In this document: piece by piece, positions 15,301 through 25,263 of the stretch
Numbering within the stretch: position 1 is the stretch's first letter
Layout: each line of letters opens with the position of its first letter
Assembly: GCA_030062745.1 (NCBI GenBank)
Contig: CP099839.1
Location: 32,842,904-32,906,903 of the forward strand
Direction of reading: 5' to 3'
DNA from: Capitulum mitella
Taxonomy: Eukaryota; Arthropoda; Thecostraca; Pollicipedomorpha; Pollicipedidae
Length of the DNA stretch: 64,000 nucleotides
Made by a program: the position numbers and the translations under genes
The notes under the pieces: generated by a model
The model's input: the letters and a program-made list of their open reading frames with translations, nothing else
The model's database searches: none
Told to the model about the DNA's origin: nothing

Positions 15301-18300
15301 TTTGTTGCGATGAAATCGGATGTGTAGTTCTCGGGATCTCAGTGGGGGGGGCGAGTCCGCCGCCCCCCCCCCGCCGGGAATCGGCCATACCGTCTAGTCC
15401 TGGGGGAACAGGGTTAAGGACACCATGTCAGCCGTTTTCGCACGCCACCGCGACCGATTTGCAGTGGTCTCATTTTTGTCCCACGGTAAGAAGGTTGGAG
15501 GGCACAAATGCTATAATGCGTATATATATATATATATAATGTGTTATTGCATTATATATATATTTATTAGCCGTATAATATATTAAGTAGACTGATGCTC
15601 TGTAAACTGATGTTGTGAGCTACGGCGGCAAATGCGGTACTTTATTTCTGGAAATGCGGTAGGAAAAAGCTGTCGCAAAACAATCATTAGATTGACATTG
15701 CTTGAGGTGTAAGGATATCAATTTGGTGCAATTGATCCGTTATTTGATCAGAAGAGAGCGGAATGCAGCGAAGACCTGACCTTTGCTTCGGCGGTGGAAC
15801 GGCGCCGGCGTTGGGCTGAGTCTGTAATATCGCGGAAATGCCTAAAATTGGATTTTATGTTGGATCTCAACTCAAAAGACGCTGTTTAATCTAAGTGCGA
15901 TTTTTAGCTAACCCGAGGTTATTCCAGGTCACTGTCTTAAGGTAACCTTGGATGACCTAAGTTGACCTCGGATGGCCTAAGGTGGCCTCTGTATGTCATT
16001 TGACGATAGTGTTGATTAATTCATGTGCTACACTGGACTTAAGCATCATTATTATCCACAAAGAAATAAAATATCCTGCTGCTCCGAGAACGCATTTAAG
16101 CCTTCGACCCCGTTGGACAAGGATGGACCTAGCATGACCTCGATCGGCCTCCATAGGTGAAATATAACCGTGTGGGGTACAGGTGGTTGAACTCGAAAAA
16201 GTACCTCTGCTTTCCAGTTATTTACCTTTGACCCGATATGGAAGGACAGCCATTGACCTTAGACCTTCAAAAAGGATACCGGTCGCGAAATCTCGTGACG
16301 CGCAATACCCTGGTTTTACAACACGCGACGCTCTAGGACGCACGATGTGGAAATGTCTGGTGGGGCGTCGTGCGACCCCCCCCATCCCATCTCCGCGTTA
16401 TGCAAAAGCCCTGTACGGGCGAGGGTTAAGAGTTGTCTGTGAATTGCATCCAAGCCAGCGAGCATTGAAACTCTGGTTTGTGTGGATTGTGTGACTGGAT
16501 TCACTGGCGTCGATCGCTCCCTCTGTCTGAATTATCAACGTTTCTAATTCCTTAATCCATCGCCAGGAAAGTAAAAATGTTTTGTTCAAATGCACAGTAT
16601 GGAGAAATAGTAAAATGTGACGAAAAATGAAAGGTCGTGAACGTTAGCTTTGCTTTCTGTCGAATGGTATGCTTTTAGTCTCATAAGAGATAAAGATGAT
16701 TGATGATGATGGTATTTGTTTGTTGAGGGCTGGCTTCCTTACTAATATTGTCAATGCCTTCAGAGTTATCGAAGGTCGTAGAAATAGTAATGGCATTGTA
16801 CATGCAATACATTAATATACCAAGTGTGTGCTGGTATTCCAGATAAAAGCATACCGGATATTATGGGCGAAAAACGCCGACCTTCGACCGGCTTATTTCT
16901 GCGAGGCCGCGCTCGCTTCGTTCAATCGGCGCGACTTGCTTCGCCGTGTTATTTCTCATAAGAGCCAGTTGCCCAGTAGCCTAACAAAAAGGTTTCATTT
17001 CAGCGCATTTATTTCCCCAGTTTTTGTTGACGTACTTTTAGATTTCGCTCGCTATTGTCTGTTCGGAGTAACTGTTATGGGTCTGTTTTGGTTTGGTTCG
17101 GCTCGACATGGTTTGGGAGGTTTCCGTCACTTAACGTGACTGGTTTGTTAATGATGTCCACACTTGTTAACGTGCACTCCATGCAACCGCTCAAATGATA
17201 AATGTCAGTTGTCTTAAATTAAGATGATATGTGGAGCATTTTGTGTCATGACATGCATGTCATGCAAAGTAGGAATCGGAGTAGGAACTTTTGCTGATAT
17301 GTGCGGGAATCAGAGTCGGAGTTTAATCACAAGAATGTCTACGGAGTCAGAATTAGAATCGGTTCTTTTGTCACAGTGTGACTCCAAAGTTGCAATTTAC
17401 GGAACATGAAAACGGCACGGATTTTTTATTACAAATGATATCAGTGTTCTTCGGATTCCACAGGCAAGGTAATTTTAGTATACCATATTTCTTAACATGG
17501 AAATGGGTTTAATAATGTCCCATGTAGGGTATACACATTGTGTTTACTTTTGACTACATTCTGCTTATTACTGATGGCGTCAAAATAACACATAGCCAAA
17601 TACGCTCGTTACATTGAAACATTCTTATCTATTTTCCTGAAACATACTGATTTTATGTCCTAGGTTGGTGTCTTACTTGTTGGTAAAATAGTAGTTGATC
17701 ATTCCGTTTTGTTGTATTTTATGCGCAATTGCATAACATTTTTGAAAATTATCTCCATAGTGTGCGAAAATAGACAATCCGCGACAAACATGAGGTCGAA
17801 GGCGGGGATGGATTTCGCTCCGTCCACAGGATTCCGGCCGGAGATTTCCAACGTGAAGCCCTTTCAGAACGAAGTCTCATTTCAGAGAAGCCCCTGTAAG
17901 AGCATTTTACAGTGTCGCCATTCTAAAGAATGATTAATGTTTTACGCTGTACGAAATATATGTTTACGTTATATGAAACGAAACGTTTTTGTCGAACTTA
18001 ATCACCCTCTCCCCTTGGTACCCGGTCAGCAAAAATAATTTGGCCATGTCCCCTTCCCCGTTATGAAGCGTTCCCTACGCCTCTGCGGTGATACCATATA
18101 CTATTACTGTATAGGTATCTCACGACAGTACTACACGGTCGCCCGTTCCATTCGTTTCGTTGAAATGGTGCGTATGCAAAGGCATGCATATCATACGCCA
18201 TTGGTAATCTGCGCGAACAGTTCAGACCTAGCCAAGTTCAACAGAAGTTGTAGTTATGCAAAGCCATCCAATGGAAGTCACCGGTGACATGAGTAGATCC

Positions 18301-21300
18301 GTGCTAGTGCCACCATGGTGTCAAAAGTTACTCTCTGACTGGTCATCCCGGACTCATCGGACCGGGAAGGGATAACTGACCTACCATTTGCTCTTTTCTG
18401 TTTGCATTGTTTTGACGCCGCTTGAAATGTTTGATATGGGTAGGGTATGCATATCCGTGTTTTCCAACATTCACAGCACTAATGCTTACGCTTGTTTAAC
18501 CCTCGCCGGACCGGAGGGATTTTCATTCGCACCGTTGACCGGGGGAAAGGGGTAGGCACCCTCCTCGCCATTTCGTTCCTAATTGAGCTAGCGCCTCGGG
18601 TCAAGAAGAAATCGATAGCCGTGTGCCCAAGGAATCCAACGGTAACCGTGTCTCATCTCCATCAGGTCAGCTAGTGACCTCGTAGGTCAGGTCAGACTTC
18701 ATGTGTGGGAGCTGCAAATTGATTTTCCCCAGTTAAAAACGGCACATTTGGGGCCAAGTAGGCCTACGATCGTCCTGACCCCCCAAAATTGCGTTGGAAC
18801 ATTCTAAGGCCAGAAAAGGTCATCCGAAGTCATTGACCTCGTTTGACCTTTAAAATGACCTGCTGTCATGTGGACTACCATTCTGAAGCGATTCCATGTC
18901 CGTCATCTGCCGTTTATGCATGTCTATTACCCCAAAACCATAAAGAAACCGACATTTGGCACAAAAATCGCTCTGCAAGCTTTCAGTAATGACGTCATGA
19001 CTCTGTGCTCTGAGACAAGATGGAGTCACTCTTTTTTTCAAAATATGTGCAATGAATGTGTCGTCAGCTTTGCCAGATTTCACGGCGCTGTCGTGCACCT
19101 TTTTGCCGTGATCCCGGAAACTCTGCTTTTGGGTGCCATCCACCACCTCGTCCGGCGAGGACTCAATTTCTTATTATTGCGAACTGATAGGCCAAGTTCC
19201 ACATTGTGAGGGGGCCCAGCCCAGCATTGGAGGAAGGGGAGCTCAACATTGGGAGGTCAGCTGAAAACTGGGTACGCCCCCCCCCCAACCAAGCGATACA
19301 AAGTTCCGGCCTTGATAATGTGTGTGTATGTATGCCGAAATACATTCGAGCGAGTTAATTGCTCCCGTGTAAATAAACGCAGTATATGTCCATTTAACCC
19401 CGTGTCATTACCATTAATCTGCCCTGGCAATGACATTCACCAGATAATTATGATAAAGGTTTCTTGTGTACACAGTATGGACCGTTCATTCGTGTGTAAA
19501 TTATTTCCAACGCTATTGCACAAAAATCGCTCGGCCGTCATTGCCCTGGTCGAATGTTCAAATCCAGTCAGGCGAAAACTACCTGTTTGGAAACGACTGC
19601 AGGTCGGACACGACCTGGTCGGTCTCCACGACGCCCTCACAGCCCTCCGGCAGAACATGTCATGCGCGATCAAGACGCACTCCCTCGTAGCCTTTACCTA
19701 GTATCCCATTCATAACGCAACTGATCTTATCAGTTTGAGAGTCGAGAGGGTTAGCGCAGTGGCGGAACTAAAAAACATGCCCAAAGACTCCGCCTGCCGA
19801 GTGTGCATATGGTTTTTCGTGTTTTTCGGCATGAAATTAAAATATGAAACACAGGTTTGAAGTTATTACGGGTACTTCTACGTCGCAGCAAATAACTGCT
19901 CAAATTACATTACATTAGCACGATAAACACCGGAGCTTTTACCACTAGAACCCTAATACCTACCATTACTTTTTCGGAGACCTGTACATTGACCACCGTT
20001 TTATTGTTTCAGCTCCATCGAATAGGCGTCCGATATTTTTTTCATTGTAGCATGTCTACTGTGTACTATACTTATCGTTATGGGATGCTGTATTGTTTGC
20101 TTTTAAATCAAAAGGTCCTCTGTTACCTTGCAGTTTATCTGTCGATCTCAGTTTTTGTTTTCATTGACTCCTCGGTTTGCTCATTGAATTAGTTTTTGAG
20201 GAGCCGCCTGAGTGTTTCCCACAGACGATGGCAGTTGCTTTCCCCGGGCAAATACATGTCAAGCTGTGTTGAAATATCTGGGTTGTTGTAGCATCATACG
20301 ATATGTTTCCTGGCGTACACTTGAAACATTTAATCAGCAACTGAGTAGGAATGCCATTACGTACTCATGTAGCCATTGAAGTCTGGGTAGAATGAATAAT
20401 GGTTACGTCGGATTTTAGTCTCCCTGTGGTGACGCTGCATTGAGACAGCATTGGGCGGAACTGAATGCATAATAGGATTAAAGTAGCATTCGGAACGTTT
20501 TTCCAAAAAAATAAATTGTGTCGTGCAATTTGACTTCATTTGCATTTTAACCCTATTCCCGGAAGGGCTAGACGGTATGGTCGATTCCCGGCAGGGGGGG
20601 CGGATTCGGCCCCCCTGAGACCTCGAGAACTACTCGTCCGATTTCATCGCAACAAACGGCAATCGATTTTCCGTGACGTGAACTACATTTTTATCAAAAG
20701 AAATTTTCAAAATTTTGAAATTTGTGGATACAGGTGGCAAAAATGTCAAAATGGGGGGTACTTTTGGACTTCTTATAACTCCCTTGTTTATCGACCGATT
20801 TCGATGAAACTGGCATGAATGGAGAGATTATGGATAGGGCTTTTACCATGGGACCGCAAATCTGAAATTTTGAGAAAATTCATGGGCGTTCACAGGGTTT
20901 CGAAAACGGGAGGATTAGTTTTCTAACAACTGAATGAACAAAAGAGGCAAACACCCTTTTTTGGTTTCTGCTAGTCATGTTATACTAAAGAAGTACAAAT
21001 CGCATTACAATGTTTGTATAATGTTAGCATAGGCGGTGCCAGGGACATGAAAAAGGGGAAACTGTCGTGGTCACACGTTTCTCAGATCATCTTGTGACCT
21101 TTGACCCTAAATGACCTCCAGTGACCTTGGGGTCACTGGGCATGATTTCGTGTGCATTTAATATTATCTGTAAACGTTTTCAGTCATTTGAATTTACTAT
21201 ATTTCAAAAATTTCATTTTATGACTTTTGCGATATAGGGTATGCGCACTGACATTTTAGGTCATAGCTCCGTGACCCGACCTGATATCAAGCTGAAATTT

Positions 21301-24300
21301 TGTACACAAGTAGAAGGCACCCTTCTACGTCATATATATTTCTGTTCTTGGTATTTGAAAAAACGACGCCAAAATTATTGCGAAAAAAACAAATTTTGAC
21401 TTTTGACCTTGACCTGACCTTGTAAGAGGACCTCAGATAAACAAAATTACATCTGCGCATTGCCCAACTATTTAGTTATACATCCATATAAAGTTTTAAG
21501 TTTTGTCTTTAAAACTCTGTTTTTGGCAGACATTTTCCTTTTACCCTCAACAATGGCCAAAAATGGCATGAGTTGCCTCCCAAAAACGTTACCTGGTTCC
21601 GCCCCTGAGCAAAACAGAATTTTGAAATTTTGTCATGGCACGTAGAAAGAATAGCTAGGAAAAGTCACCAAGTTTCGTGAAGCTGCGTTAAAAAGCCTGG
21701 AATTGGCAAGCAAAAAACCGGAGGGAGGGCGGATTCAGCCCCCCCCCTGCCGGGAATAGGGTTAAGACCTGGATTATCTAAGCCTGACAGCGAAGTTTTT
21801 TGACGGCACATTGGTTGGAAACGTACCGAGATGCGTCTCTGAGACCATGTAAAACTGACAAAGTTTATAGCGAGGATTCCAGGAGCAGTTGTCCGAGTTT
21901 AACTATTAAATGACGTCTGCCTTCCTACCTGCCTGCTTGCCCGCCCGGCCGCCCGCCCACTGTTGCCCTCCTCTCTCCCATGGCATACGGCGTACTCGCT
22001 GGCGCCTGCTTTTGCACGTACGTGACACGCACTGTGCTCCTTTAGGTGCACCAGGCGGCGACCCCCGAGCGTCGGATGCGCGTCTACACGCTGATGTTCG
22101 GAGCCACCACCGAGGAGCAAGCGTACCTGAGTGGACTGCGTGCTGAGAAGCAAGCGTTCGAGTACCTGATCGGCGAGAAGGCCGCTATGGTGGTGCCCGA
22201 GGAGCGCGAGGGCCGGGACGAGCTGAACGCCGACCTTCAGCGGGGCGTTCCGGCCGACGAGGCGGCCGCCGGCGGATCGCGGCGGGGCGGGCCGCCGGAG
22301 CCGGCGGCGGCCGAGGCGCCGCGCGTCATCGTCGACCTGCGCGAGTTTCGATCGGAGTTGCCAGCGCTGCTGCACCGGCGAGGCGTGGACATAGTGCCGG
22401 CGACCATCGAAGTGGGCGACTACATCGTGACGCCGGAGGTCTGCGTGGAGCGCAAGTCGGTCAGCGACCTAATCGGCTCGCTGATGTCAGGCCGTCTGTA
22501 CAGCCAAGCGCAGGCCATGTTCCGACACTACCGGCGTCCCATGCTGCTTATCGAGTTTGACCAGGACAAGCCGTTCAGTCTGCAGGTTGGTTCTCCGTGC
22601 GACGTTCACCGGGTGCCTGGCCGGTCGATGGAGGGGGACCGGTAGAGGTCACAGTAGTAGAGGTGATGCATTACCGTCAGCCTTGTCAATTGCTCAGTCG
22701 ACTTCGATGCGCTTGAGTCCGTTTTGTAACGTTGTCTCTTTATTATTATGTTGTGCTGCCCCCATCCGGAAGATATTCCCTGTGCATTTCCGTTGTTTCT
22801 TTGTATTCCCTTGGCATCATTTCGGGGGCAAGAGGTGGGTGCACAGATACGGTGAACGATGGCGCCGTTTCGGTGCTTGTGCTCATCTGTAACGGAGAAG
22901 AAACATACCTTTCAGCTAGCCGGTTATTGGCATGTGCTTGGATCGCATGGCTGGCTGACGCCTGACGTCACTTTGGACCGCACGCTTCGTCTCTGACACT
23001 CTGCAACATACTTGGGGAAGACTCGTGTTTTGTTGAATCTAAACAGTTATTTTTGCTCCTAAAGGTTGTTAACTTTTAGGCTGTTTACACATATAGTTAG
23101 CAAGTTACCTAAAACAGTCTCGTCATGGGCGCGAAATGACGTATATTCGTCGCGCCTTAAAACATCAATAACAACAGCTGGCTGGCGCCGTGTACCGCGA
23201 TCTTGAGAGACTGGTCAGAGCAGACGGCCGGCCGTGTAACAGTTTGCTTCCTCTGGCTCCGCAGGGTAAATACTACCTGTCGAGCGACATGTCGTCGGCG
23301 CAGGTGGTCAGCCGGCTCCAGCTGCTGACGCTGCACTTCCCGCGGCTGCGGCTCATGTGGTGCCCGTCGCCGTACGCCTCGGCCGAACTGCTGCACCAGC
23401 TGAAGGTCGGCGCCGCCGAGCCGAGCCTGGCCGAGGCGCGCGCCGCCACCGCCGACCGCACCGACAGCCTAGCCGAACACCGCTTCAACCCGCAGGTGAC
23501 CGAGGCGGCCGGCGGCTGCACTGCCAGCCGGTCGCTGAAGGACAGCAGACGAAACGCTGCCAGATCCGCAGCCTAGCCAGTTCGTCCTCGCCGGGTGTAG
23601 TCTGCCGTAGGGTAGGAGTGCATCAGCTGACGGATACTGAACATGCTACCGGGTGTGGCGTTCGCTGGACGCCAGCCAGACGGCAGTAACGCTGCCGCTG
23701 GTGCTGTGCCGTTGTCACGTGAAATATGCATCGCCCAGGCCATCACACGTGACCAGTGTACTGTTAGCCAGAGGCCGTGCTAGCTCTTCCGTGCCGTACA
23801 GAAAGCCTGTGGCCGACAGATGCCCGACTGGTCGGCGTCGGCTGAGCAATCGATAAATCTAAAAGACTAATGTATGGGGTAGATGGCTTTCCCTTCAGTT
23901 TCATTGAACGGGGTTTCATGCGCTTTAATTATTGTTATTTGGCGTTTTATGCATTTTTCACATGTGAACCATCTTTCGTCGCGAGTGAGTGTTGTGCACA
24001 TTCATATTGCGACGTTTCGTTTCCAGATACAGGATTTTATCAGCAAACTCCCAGGAGTGAGAGACAAGACTTTGTACGTGCTGCTGAACCGGATAGATTG
24101 TCTCATGGACCTGGTGGAAATGAAAAAGGTTCGATAAAACACTGGCCTGCTATCGTTATTGCTGTCATATTGCTTCTTTGCCATATAGTCGCAACACAGA
24201 GCGATTGCCCATTGCACAGAATATCGCAGATTCCTTCAATGAACGCGGTGATTTCAACCCAGAATTTGTGTCGTTGGTCAGAACGACTTGATCGTAAGGG

Positions 24301-24563
24301 GCGTCTGCTTGGTCCTACCGTTTCAATGGCCGATTGAGGCGTTTTTTACGCCTGCCGGCCGGGCTGGCCATCTGCAGGAAACTCTGGCGGAGATTCTTGG
24401 CTCGGAGTCGGACGCCGCAGACCTACATGAGGCATTGCACGCTAGCCTGGCGGTGACGACTACTGCCGGCGGCACCGGCACTCCCAGACGGACGTCCGGC
24501 GCGAAAACATCGCGCGCTCGCGGCGGTAGGCCGCGCTTCTGGAGTGGAAAAAGCAAGTCTTAA
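270..24563 (+). CDS. ERCC4: XPF/ERCC4 DNA repair endonuclease, 3' part (10 exons, spliced)
   Basis: Catalytic subunit of the nuclear ERCC1-XPF endonuclease, which cuts DNA 5' of bulky lesions in nucleotide excision repair and acts in crosslink repair. The spliced parts are 270-373, 3189-3302, 10995-11346, 11763-11932, 12185-12367, 12544-12798, 22046-22585, 23265-23495, 24027-24128 and 24378-24563, about 745 codons. The order follows the family: the degenerate SF2 helicase-like domain (exons 1-4), a charged linker (5 and start of 6), the nuclease domain (end of 6 to 8) with GDY at 22415-22423 and the ERKxxxD catalytic motif from 22448, then the tandem helix-hairpin-helix domain (9-10). Human XPF is 916 residues, so roughly the first fifth is missing upstream of the window. 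Nearly all introns are phase 0. Identification is firm; the linker exon boundaries are the weakest part. Confidence 0.95.
374..3188 (+). other. XPF intron (2.8 kb)
   Basis: No gene or known repeat family is recognised. The notable structure is a perfect 13-bp inverted repeat at 2952-2964 and 2975-2987 (loop 10 nt), which generates overlapping ORFs on both strands that I take to be spurious. The intron ends in a pyrimidine-rich tract and CAG. Confidence 0.7.
2952..2987. repeat. Perfect 13-bp inverted repeat, 10-nt loop
   Basis: TGGCCCACTGTCC at 2952-2964 is exactly complementary to GGACAGTGGGCCA at 2975-2987. It lies inside an XPF intron. No flanking duplication was identified. Confidence 0.85.
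3189..3302 (+). CDS. ERCC4: XPF exon b
   Basis: Thirty-eight codons, phase 0 at both ends, beginning PDVVEV and including [17 protein letters not shown]. This matches the XPF segment that follows the LYLWPRF block. Acceptor is ATCGGCAG; donor is GTAGGT. Joined to the previous exon it gives a continuous family-like sequence (KKCT-PDVVEV). Confidence 0.9.
5387..6603 (+). mobile_element. TTAA element copy A (piggyBac-like MITE, 3' end lost, internal insertion)
   Basis: Starts right after TTAA (5383-5386) with CCATATTCCCGGCAGGGGG and follows the family consensus (GCGGAGCCAGACAAC, the AGGTCA clusters, TTTTTCATGTCCCTGG). About 360 extra bases at roughly 5950-6312 interrupt the match, which then resumes at GAATTCAAATGATTGG. 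Similarity is lost after about 6603, so the right terminus is missing. Confidence 0.8.
8095..8180. repeat. AT-rich low-complexity tract
   Basis: Runs of TATATA/ATATAT-type sequence, broken by single substitutions. Confidence 0.7.
10024..10053. repeat. Short inverted repeat with GGAT tandem run
   Basis: TCCATCCAGA at 10024-10033 pairs with TCTGGATGGA at 10044-10053, followed by further GGAT units. Minor simple-repeat structure. Confidence 0.6.
10995..11346 (+). CDS. ERCC4: XPF exon c
   Basis: Begins [20 protein letters not shown] and continues through [22 protein letters not shown] and [20 protein letters not shown], all matching successive XPF blocks. The acceptor is GTCGGCAG in phase 0. 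The simplest donor is TTAG|GTAGAA at 11347, which leaves one base and joins in frame to the next exon. From about 11287 a different frame ([12 protein letters not shown]...) looks more protein-like; a one-base shift plus a GC donor (GCAAGT at 11336) would also join in phase. The 3' end is therefore uncertain, the rest is firm. Confidence 0.85.
11763..11932 (+). CDS. ERCC4: XPF exon d
   Basis: Encodes [18 protein letters not shown] and, further on, [18 protein letters not shown], matching the XPF PKWEAL...VLI segment at the end of the helicase-like domain. Acceptor CGACAG, donor GTACTT after KE. It starts with two bases of a split Val codon and ends in phase 0. Confidence 0.85.
12185..12367 (+). 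CDS. ERCC4: XPF exon e (start of linker)
   Basis: Opens [18 protein letters not shown] after the acceptor TGTGTTCCAG, which follows on from the previous exon as in the family. The second half is a charged, Ala-rich linker ([11 protein letters not shown]), expected to be poorly conserved. Donor GTGGTG after EK is the simplest choice, but the frame stays open to 12400, so a later donor or an extra linker exon is possible. Confidence 0.7.
12544..12798 (+). CDS. ERCC4: XPF exon f (linker to nuclease domain)
   Basis: The C-terminal half, [20 protein letters not shown] through [19 protein letters not shown], clearly matches the XPF segment before the nuclease domain; donor is GTCAGT in phase 0. 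The 5' boundary is less sure: an acceptor at 12543 with a good pyrimidine tract keeps phase 0, while CTGGCAG ending at 12617 would need a different phase from the preceding exon. Confidence 0.75.
14211..15413 (+). mobile_element. TTAA element copy B (full length, 1203 bp)
   Basis: Flanked by TTAA at 14207-14210 and 15414-15417. Starts CCCTATTCCCGGCAGGGGG and ends in the inverted form (GGGAATCGGCC ... GGGGGAACAGGG). CCC...GGG ends with a TTAA duplication are the hallmark of the piggyBac superfamily. It has no transposase ORF, so it is non-autonomous. It shares the same interior order as the other copies, including tandem AGGTCA motifs around 14540-14580 and 14830-14880. Confidence 0.88.
15517..15560. 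repeat. (TA)n microsatellite
   Basis: TA dinucleotide run with one interruption near 15540-15550. Confidence 0.85.
15620..16425 (-). mobile_element. CCCTCGCC-type TTAA element, copy 1 (left boundary approximate)
   Basis: Read on the minus strand it begins after TTAA (16426-16429) with CCCTCGCCCGTACAGGGC, then GCATAACGCGGAGATGGG and a G-run. Its minus-strand order (CATTTCCACATCGTGCGTC, CACGAGATTTCGCGACC, then GGTCTTCGCTGC further in) is repeated in the split copy at 28.6-34.2 kb, which shows both belong to one family. The far end is not defined by a clear TTAA terminus, so that limit is a guess. Confidence 0.65.
18500..18900 (+). mobile_element. Left end of another CCCTCGCC-type TTAA element (right limit unknown)
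   Basis: TTAA at 18496-18499 is followed by CCCTCGCCGGACCGGAGGG, resembling the terminus of the element ending at 16425. The following sequence is rich in AGGTCA/TGACCT motifs, as in the other families. No matching right terminus was found, so the right end given is arbitrary. Confidence 0.45.
20551..21761 (-). mobile_element. TTAA element copy C (full length, 1211 bp)
   Basis: Perfect TTAA at 20547-20550 and 21762-21765. Ends CCCTATTCCCGG...CCGGGAATAGGG. It lies in the opposite orientation to copy B. Both termini have a G/C palindrome beside the inverted repeat. The interior carries the DR1-like TGACCTTTGACCC near 21105 and TGACCTTGACCTGACC near 21410. No transposase is present. Confidence 0.9.
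22046..22585 (+). CDS. ERCC4: XPF exon g (nuclease domain, catalytic motif)
   Basis: One hundred and eighty codons, phase 0 at both ends (acceptor CTCCTTTAG, donor GTTGGT). Contains [34 protein letters not shown], an Ala/Gly/Pro-rich insert (about 22255-22320), then [40 protein letters not shown] and [20 protein letters not shown]. Asp of GDY, and Glu and Lys of the ERK motif, are the expected metal-binding and catalytic residues and are all intact, so the nuclease is predicted active. Confidence 0.97.
22586..23264 (+). other. XPF intron (0.7 kb)
   Basis: Short intron between the two nuclease exons with no recognised repeat; it ends TGGCTCCGCAG. Confidence 0.85.
23265..23495 (+). CDS. ERCC4: XPF exon h (end of nuclease domain)
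   Basis: Seventy-seven codons, phase 0, containing [20 protein letters not shown] and [10 protein letters not shown], then an Ala-rich linker and HRFNPQ. The [15 protein letters not shown] block is diagnostic of XPF. Donor is GTGACC after NPQ. Confidence 0.96.
24027..24128 (+). CDS. ERCC4: XPF exon i (first helix-hairpin-helix)
   Basis: Thirty-four codons, phase 0. [20 protein letters not shown] matches the first HhH motif of the C-terminal domain that dimerises with ERCC1 (DFLLKMPGV in relatives). Acceptor TTTCGTTTCCAG, donor GTTCGA. Confidence 0.93.
24378..24563 (+). CDS. ERCC4: XPF exon j (second helix-hairpin-helix, stop)
   Basis: Begins [20 protein letters not shown], matching the second HhH (LTSILG...AKQLYDFI in relatives). 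The protein ends in a basic Arg/Lys/Gly-rich tail (about 30 residues) after TTTAGG, with the TAA stop at 24561-24563. The tail is longer and more basic than in vertebrate XPF. Confidence 0.93.
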   Translation, partial: ETLAEILGSESDAADLHEALHASLAVTTTAGGTGTPRRTSGAKTSRARGGRPRFWSGKSKS

Positions 24564-25252
24564 ATGGAACACCGCTGAAAAGCGCGTTTGATTGTGGCAC
24601 TGTTCTCATATGCGTTTGGATGCGGCTCATGCCCTGCGTGGTGTTGATGCGTTCAGGACTGGCTGTCCGCCGAGAAACCGATGACGACTGGAGGGGGTTC
24701 GGAGGTCCGGAACCCTGGGCCCCCGTGTCGGTCTGGCCACGGGGGTCGGAACCCCTGGCCCCGTGATTATCTGATCATGGTGGTTGTGGGTCCAGGTGCT
24801 TTCAGGTGATGGCCCCTTCTCACATTTGAAACATATTTTTGGTTTTAATAATAACGTTCTTCACGGGCATGTGGCACACCGGAATGAGCCCTTAACAGCT
24901 ACCAAGAGTTTTTTGCGTGCGTCTGCTCCACTCGTTGATTGGAGACCCCGAGTGACTATAGAGTGAGGCTGTATCAACAAATGCCGCAAACGCCTGACGT
25001 TTGCCAGCAAACCTTTCAATCAAGTTCCCTCTAGGTCGTCACCCCCTCCCCCCACCCGTTTTTCAAAACATTTCTCAAGCCCTGACCGGTTAGAGTTCTT
25101 GTCTTGGCAGTCTTGGAAATATCAAGAACTGACTGCAGCTGCAGACTCTTAATGATCACCCATTGTGTCACCTTTGGACGCTGGAACAGTTAGACAAAAG
25201 GTCAGGCTGGGCGTTGTTTGTGATTTTGTTTTCGATGCATGGTACCGATTTG

Positions 25253-25258
25253 AATAAA
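25253..25258 (+). promoter_or_regulatory. Candidate XPF polyadenylation signal
   Basis: First AATAAA I find downstream of the XPF stop, about 690 bases away, followed by a second overlapping A/T-rich hexamer region and a GT-rich stretch. Position is plausible, but cleavage cannot be shown. Confidence 0.4.
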
Positions 25259-25263
25259 ATAAA

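Larger units (their letters stand above)
12799..22045 (+). other. XPF intron (9.2 kb), transposon-filled
   Basis: The longest visible intron. It holds TTAA element B (14211-15413), an older CCCTCGCC-type element ending at 16425, the left end of another at 18500, and TTAA element C (20551-21761). The remaining stretches (12.8-14.2, 16.4-18.5 and 19.3-20.5 kb) show no recognised gene or repeat. The intron ends CTCCTTTAG. Confidence 0.75.
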
